Assembly (NCBI GenBank): GCA_910578455.1
Contig: CAJTQA010000039.1
Span: forward strand, 1 to 33,663
Direction: 5' to 3'
Source: an uncultured Dorea sp.
GTDB lineage: Bacteria > Bacillota > Clostridia > Lachnospirales > Lachnospiraceae
Length of the DNA stretch: 33,663 nt
The notes below the pieces were generated by a model. That model searched no databases. It saw only the letters and a program-made list of their open reading frames with translations, and was not told where the DNA came from. The position numbers and the translations under genes were made by a program. Position 1 is the stretch's first letter, and each line of letters begins with the position of its first letter. Shown here one piece after another: positions 29,767 to 33,663 of the stretch.

Positions 29767-30918
29767 ATGATGAAGAAAAGATTCGCGGACATATCCAACA
29801 GAAAAAAATGCATTGCCGGCAGCATCCTTTTTGCCGCCGGTTTTATCCTTATGTATATTTCCAGAATATCCCGGGCATTTGCCCAGTGGTACAGCGTGCA
29901 TATTTATCCGGTGTGGGTAAATGTGACCGGCAGGCTTATGGGATTTTTTGCATTTTCGGTGTCGGAAGTGCTTTTGTATACGGTATTGTTATTGACGGCG
30001 CTGACATTTTTAAGGCTTATGGTAAGGGCGGTGAAGAAATATGCGGGGAAGAAGGATTTCCTGACGTGGGGATGCAGGCTGTATGTACTTGCAGGGGTAT
30101 TGTTTTTCTTGTATGTGCTGAATTGCGGCATCAATTACCACAGGGAATCTTTTTCGGAGAGCTCCGGGATCGAGATGGAGAGCTACACGGCTGAGGAGCT
30201 GAAAAGCGTATGCCTGTGGCTTACGGAGGAAGTAAACGGCTTAAGCGCCGACGTAGTAAGGGATGAGGGGGGCGTCATGCGGCTTGGGGAGGGCGGCATG
30301 GAGGCAGGCAAGGACACTCAGGGGCCTCTGCGTAAAGAGGCCGTGAGGGCGATGCAGCGCCTTGGCAGGGAGTATCCGGAGCTTTCCGGATTCTACCCGA
30401 ACCCGAAAGGGCTTTTATGCCCGTGGATATTGTCTGTTCAGCAATTGACCGGCATCTACTCGCCTTTTACAGTTGAGGCGAATTATAACAGCGGGATTGT
30501 GGATTATAATATTCCGTTTACAATGTGCCATGAGCTTTCCCATCTGAGGGGGTTCATGCAGGAGGAAGAGGCAAACTTTATTGCATTTCTGGCGAGCATC
30601 GGCTCTGATGACATGCATTTTCAATACAGCGGATATCTTATGGGGTGGAAATACTGTATGAATGTGCTCTATAAGGCCGATTATGACGCCTGGGAGGAGG
30701 TCAGGGCGCAGCTTTCCGGGAACGTAGAGCCTGACCTTACGGCAAACCGTGACTTTTGGGATCAGTATGACGGGCGGATTGCTGAGGCGGCAAACAAGGT
30801 AAACGATACATACCTTAAGGCCAATGACCAGTCGGAGGGAGTGGAAAGCTACAGTAAGATGGTGGATCTGATCATTGCGTACAGGACAAAGGAGCGGGCG
30901 GCTATTATTTGTCATTAA
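29767..30918 (+). CDS. DUF3810-like membrane protein with HExxH zinc motif
   Basis: From ATG 29767 the product is 383 residues. Three hydrophobic segments occupy about the first 130 residues, followed by a large soluble domain. H255-E256-x-x-H259 (CHELSHLRGFMQEEEANF) plus downstream glutamates is the arrangement of a gluzincin-type metalloprotease. The preceding SGIVDYNIPFTM is typical of DUF3810. Substrate unknown. The frame is open from GTG 29713; no strong ribosome binding site decides between 29713, 29731 and 29767. I prefer 29767 because the sequence MMKKRFADISNRKKC leads directly into the first membrane segment. The last 14 bases overlap topB, which converges. Confidence 0.82.
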   Translation: MMKKRFADISNRKKCIAGSILFAAGFILMYISRISRAFAQWYSVHIYPVWVNVTGRLMGFFAFSVSEVLLYTVLLLTALTFLRLMVRAVKKYAGKKDFLTWGCRLYVLAGVLFFLYVLNCGINYHRESFSESSGIEMESYTAEELKSVCLWLTEEVNGLSADVVRDEGGVMRLGEGGMEAGKDTQGPLRKEAVRAMQRLGREYPELSGFYPNPKGLLCPWILSVQQLTGIYSPFTVEANYNSGIVDYNIPFTMCHELSHLRGFMQEEEANFIAFLASIGSDDMHFQYSGYLMGWKYCMNVLYKADYDAWEEVRAQLSGNVEPDLTANRDFWDQYDGRIAEAANKVNDTYLKANDQSEGVESYSKMVDLIIAYRTKERAAIICH

Positions 30919-33160
30919 GCTTTATCCCGGACAGCGCTGCGGCGAACGCATTGTTGACAGGCTCGTCTTTTTGTTTTTTCAGATATTTCTGCACATCTTT
31001 TTTTGTGACTCCTGCGCCTTCTTTTTCACGCCTTGCTTTGAATGCGGATAATTTTTCTTTGTATCCGCAGGCGCAGACAAAAGTCTCCTCATCGCCTTTT
31101 TTGATCAGCTCCATCTTCTTGTGGCAGTTGGGGCACCGGGCGTTGCTTGTGCGGGCGATAGTCTCGCGGTAGCCGCACTCTCTGTCCTGGCAGACGAGAA
31201 GGCGGGAATTCTTGCCGTTGACCGCCAGCAGGCGTTTCCCGCAGCGGGGGCATTTGGAATTGGTCAGGTTGTCATGGCGGAAGGTTCCGTCGGCGGACTT
31301 AATCTCTTCAATCAGCTCCTGGGTGTAATGGGTGATTTCCCGGATAAATTCGGTCTCTTTTCCGGAGCCTTCTGCAATCTGGGAGAGCCTGGCCTCCCAG
31401 GCGGCTGTAAGCTCCGGCTTTTTTAAATCCTCGGGAACAAGCTTTAAAAGCTGGGTTCCCTTTGATGTGACAAAGAGTTCATTGCCTTTCTTTTCGATGA
31501 GGAAGGAATGGAACAGCTTTTCGATAATATCCGCTCTTGTGGCGACAGTGCCAAGCCCTCCGGTCTCGCCGAGGATCTTCCTCGCCGCCTTGTCTTTGGA
31601 CTGCATGTATTTCACCGGATTTTCCATGGCGGATAAAAGCGTCGCCTCGGTAAAGCGGGCGGGGGGCTTTGTCTTTCCGGAAGTCATGTCTGCCCGGCTG
31701 ATGGGAAGGGCTGCCCCTTTTTTGATGTCGGGAAGGGTCTGGCTTGCCTGGCGGAAGGTGTCTGCCTTATAGCCGAAACGGCTGCCTGCACTGCCGCTTT
31801 CATAATCATCTTCATAATCGTCTGAGAAATCGTCTTTTAAATTGTCAGCGCCGGCCTCATACAGCGCTTTCCAGCCGGTCTTTTTCACGACTTTGCCTTT
31901 GGCGGTAAAAAGTTCTCCTGCGGCGGCTGCTTTTAAGGTAGTCTGCTCATATTCGAAAGCAGGATAAAGGACGCTTATAAATCTGCGGATTACAAGGTCG
32001 TAGATTTTGCGTTCTTCATTTGTCATATGGTCTGGCTGGACATATTCCTCCGTAGGAATGATAGCGTGGTGGTCGCTGACTTTTTTATCGTCCACAAAGG
32101 ATTTGCCTGTCTTGATCGGAGCTTTTAAAAGCTCCGGGATAAACTGGCGGTAGGGGCCGATATTGCAGGCTTTTAAACGTTCCTTGATAGTGGGGACGAT
32201 GTCGGAGCCGATATAGCGTGAATCCGTCCGCGGGTAGGTGAGTACCTTGTGGTTCTCATAGAGCCGCTGCATGATGTTTAACGTTTCTTTTGCGGAAAAA
32301 CCGAAACGGCGGTTGGCATCCCGCTGTAATTCTGTCAGGTCGTAAAGCCCCGGCGAGGGAACGTGTCTTTCGGATCTGGTCACCTCGGTGACGGTCAGAT
32401 TTTGTCCTTTAAGCAATCCCCGGATGTTTTCAATAGCATCTTTTTGGAAGGTGGAGAGGCTGCCGCTTTTTTTGTGCTGCCAGTTCCATTTTACGCCTCC
32501 TGCCAGGCAGGTCAGCCCGTAGTAGTCCTCCGGCTTGAAGGAGCGGATCTCTGCCTCCCTTGCGGCGATGATGGCGAGTGTGGGAGTCTGTACGCGGCCG
32601 CAGGAAAGCTGGGCGTTGTATTTGCATGTCAATGCCCGGGTGGAGTTGATGCCCACCAGCCAGTCTGCCTCGGCGCGGCTTTTCGCGGCGTGGTACAGGT
32701 TGTTGTATTTGCGCCCGTCCTTTAAGTGGGCGAACCCTTCCCGGATAGCCTTGTCGGTGACGGAGGAGATCCAGAGCCTTTTGATCGGCTTGCGGCATCC
32801 TGATTTATCCAGGATCCAGCGGGCCACAAGCTCGCCCTCGCGCCCGGCGTCCGTGGCGATGATGATCTGGTCTACGTCTTTTCGGAAAAGCTGTGCCTTT
32901 ACGTTGCTGTATTGCTTTGCGGTCTGTTTGATGACTACAAGCTCCCATTTTTGGGGAACCATAGGAAGTGAAGATAAGTTCCATTCTTTATATTTTTTGT
33001 CGTACCCTTCCGGGTCGGCAAGGGCGACAAGGTGGCCTAAAGCCCAGGTTACGATGTAGCGGCTGCCTTCGATGGCGCCGGAGATGTTCCTGCGGCAGTT
33101 TAAGACGCGGGCAATGTCTCGGGCTACGGAAGGTTTCTCGGCTAGGACTAATGATTTCAT
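30905..33160 (-). CDS. topB: DNA topoisomerase III
   Basis: Type IA topoisomerase of 751 residues that passes single strands and, usually with RecQ, resolves recombination intermediates. The Toprim domain starts with E8 (VLAEKPS) and D104/E108 (TDAGREGE). The catalytic tyrosine is Y309 (LTYPRTDSRY). Two C-terminal zinc-finger-like modules follow: CPRCGKRL...CQDRECGY and CPNCHKKM...CACGY. An acidic insert (DDFSDDYEDDYESG) occurs at about 440-455. AAGGAGTT precedes the ATG. recQ, its usual partner, lies 18 kb away in the window. The 3' end overlaps the DUF3810-like gene by 14 bases. Confidence 0.95.
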   Translation of the reverse strand: MKSLVLAEKPSVARDIARVLNCRRNISGAIEGSRYIVTWALGHLVALADPEGYDKKYKEWNLSSLPMVPQKWELVVIKQTAKQYSNVKAQLFRKDVDQIIIATDAGREGELVARWILDKSGCRKPIKRLWISSVTDKAIREGFAHLKDGRKYNNLYHAAKSRAEADWLVGINSTRALTCKYNAQLSCGRVQTPTLAIIAAREAEIRSFKPEDYYGLTCLAGGVKWNWQHKKSGSLSTFQKDAIENIRGLLKGQNLTVTEVTRSERHVPSPGLYDLTELQRDANRRFGFSAKETLNIMQRLYENHKVLTYPRTDSRYIGSDIVPTIKERLKACNIGPYRQFIPELLKAPIKTGKSFVDDKKVSDHHAIIPTEEYVQPDHMTNEERKIYDLVIRRFISVLYPAFEYEQTTLKAAAAGELFTAKGKVVKKTGWKALYEAGADNLKDDFSDDYEDDYESGSAGSRFGYKADTFRQASQTLPDIKKGAALPISRADMTSGKTKPPARFTEATLLSAMENPVKYMQSKDKAARKILGETGGLGTVATRADIIEKLFHSFLIEKKGNELFVTSKGTQLLKLVPEDLKKPELTAAWEARLSQIAEGSGKETEFIREITHYTQELIEEIKSADGTFRHDNLTNSKCPRCGKRLLAVNGKNSRLLVCQDRECGYRETIARTSNARCPNCHKKMELIKKGDEETFVCACGYKEKLSAFKARREKEGAGVTKKDVQKYLKKQKDEPVNNAFAAALSGIKLNDK

Positions 33161-33183
33161 ATGCAGAACTCCTTAAATAATCG

Positions 33184-33212
33184 TTGCAAAAGTTAATAGG
33201 GTATGTTATCAT
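33184..33212 (+). promoter_or_regulatory. tRNA-Glu promoter
   Basis: TTGCAA (33184-33189), a 17-base spacer, TATCAT (33207-33212). Initiation would be near 33219, about 20 bases before the mature tRNA. Confidence 0.7.
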
Positions 33213-33238
33213 GAAACCCGGTCATAAAAGTGCAGTAA

Positions 33239-33310
33239 GGCTCCGTGGTCAAGAGGTTAAGACATCGCCCTTTCACGGCGGTAACACGGGTTCGATTCCC
33301 GTCGGAGTCA
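33239..33310 (+). tRNA. tRNA-Glu (TTC)
   Basis: Seventy-two bases fold as a cloverleaf. The acceptor stem is GGCTCCG with CGGAGTC (one G-T pair). The anticodon loop CTTTCAC displays TTC between TCGCC and GGCGG. The T-arm ACGGG-TTCGATT-CCCGT is perfect. The discriminator base is A and CCA is not encoded. A promoter precedes and a terminator follows, so it is a single-gene unit. Confidence 0.97.
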
Positions 33311-33315
33311 TTGAT

Positions 33316-33366
33316 AAAAAGCATCGATGCCGCAGAAGATACGGCGTTCGGTGCTTTTAATTTTTC
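33316..33366. terminator. Terminator after tRNA-Glu
   Basis: AAAAGCA (33317-33323) pairs with TGCTTTT (33352-33358). An inner helix, TCGA-TGCCG with CGGCGTTCGG, contains one bulged T. AATTTTT follows. It ends one base into the stop codon of the convergent gene and probably terminates both. Confidence 0.8.
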
Positions 33367-33638
33367 TAATCCTCCGACGGAGTGACAAATATTCTTGGCA
33401 GCTGTTCGGAAAGCCGGTCAATCTCTGTCTCGATTTTTTGTACTTCTCCCTGGAGGCGCAGCTTTTCTGAATCCATGGTGCGGCTGTCCAGAGCCTGCCT
33501 GGCAAGGCGTTCCAGCCGGTAGAGAAGGAGCTCCATGCGCTCCAGCCGGGAATCAATGTATTTCACAAGGGTAAGCTGCTCTTCCGGAGTAAAAGCGCCG
33601 TCTTCAATGATTTTTAGGATATCGGGTATATTCGGCAT
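33366..33638 (-). CDS. Small coiled-coil hypothetical protein
   Basis: A 90-residue acidic, mainly helical protein. Heptad-like spacing in LVKYIDSRLERMELLLYRLE and in EKLRLQGEVQKIETEIDRLS indicates coiled coils. No signal or membrane segment. I do not recognise the family. The frame opens with an ATG at 33650, but that codon overlaps GGAGG (33648-33644). ATG 33638, five bases after that site, is the likely start. The upstream gene, if any, is outside the window. Confidence 0.75.
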   Translation of the reverse strand: MPNIPDILKIIEDGAFTPEEQLTLVKYIDSRLERMELLLYRLERLARQALDSRTMDSEKLRLQGEVQKIETEIDRLSEQLPRIFVTPSED

Positions 33639-33663
33639 GGCGTCCTCCATTTTAAATATTCTT

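Noticed and set aside
1..33663. CRISPR array, prophage or integrative element
   Set aside because: No regularly spaced long repeats, integrase, capsid, relaxase or cas gene was seen. Only the edge transposase and the ART-like/XRE cassette have a mobile flavour.

Overview
The window looks like chromosomal DNA from an anaerobic Clostridia member, most likely Lachnospiraceae. This is inferred from moderate G+C, AGGAGG-type ribosome binding sites, a DnaD-domain protein paired with a DnaC-type loader instead of a proteobacterial primosome, the ~395-residue PRPP synthetase and a SPOR-containing amidase. No rRNA or plasmid/phage hallmark gene is present. Genes are densely packed on both strands and no gap exceeds about 205 bases.

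Layout. (1) 1-329: C-terminal end of an IS4-type transposase cut by the window edge. (2) 424-6012, + strand: murC, then a primosome pair (tandem DnaD-domain protein, DnaC/DnaI-type ATPase), PRPP synthetase and a cell-wall amidase. Three DnaA-box matches sit between murC and the dnaD-like gene. (3) 6092-8278, - strand: a lone GH36 alpha-galactosidase, sharing a bidirectional terminator with the amidase. (4) 8482-9778: a two-gene cassette, a DUF3990-like (ADP-ribosyltransferase-fold) protein overlapping an XRE-type DNA-binding protein. A perfect dyad lies inside its promoter, which is the layout of an autoregulated toxin-antitoxin module. (5) 9869-14489, + strand: endonuclease III, a small unknown protein, RecQ (apparently with an ATT start), a cation diffusion facilitator and an iron-sulfur-flavoprotein-like protein. 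(6) 14443-25188: a LysR regulator divergent from a nine-gene run: peptide-binding lipoprotein, two permeases, two ATPases, nitrilase-superfamily amidohydrolase, M29/NicX-like metalloenzyme, Asp/Glu/hydantoin-racemase-like enzyme and PepV-like M20 dipeptidase. The shared control region has two dyads, an extended -10 and a long leader hairpin. (7) 25267-25437: an unlisted 56-residue ORF with its own promoter and terminator. (8) 25544-29620, - strand: SDR oxidoreductase, aroB and a type I-beta DAHP synthase (entry to the shikimate pathway), then an alpha/beta hydrolase. (9) 29767-33638: DUF3810-like membrane zinc-protease candidate, topoisomerase III on the opposite strand, tRNA-Glu, and a small coiled-coil protein.

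How it fits together. Region 2 combines envelope and replication-initiation functions, and the DnaA boxes suggest the primosome genes respond to DnaA. Region 6 looks like one uptake-and-degradation pathway for an unusual peptide or amide substrate. Regions 4 and 6 are the best candidates for undescribed biology. All functions are read from motifs by eye; no database search was run.
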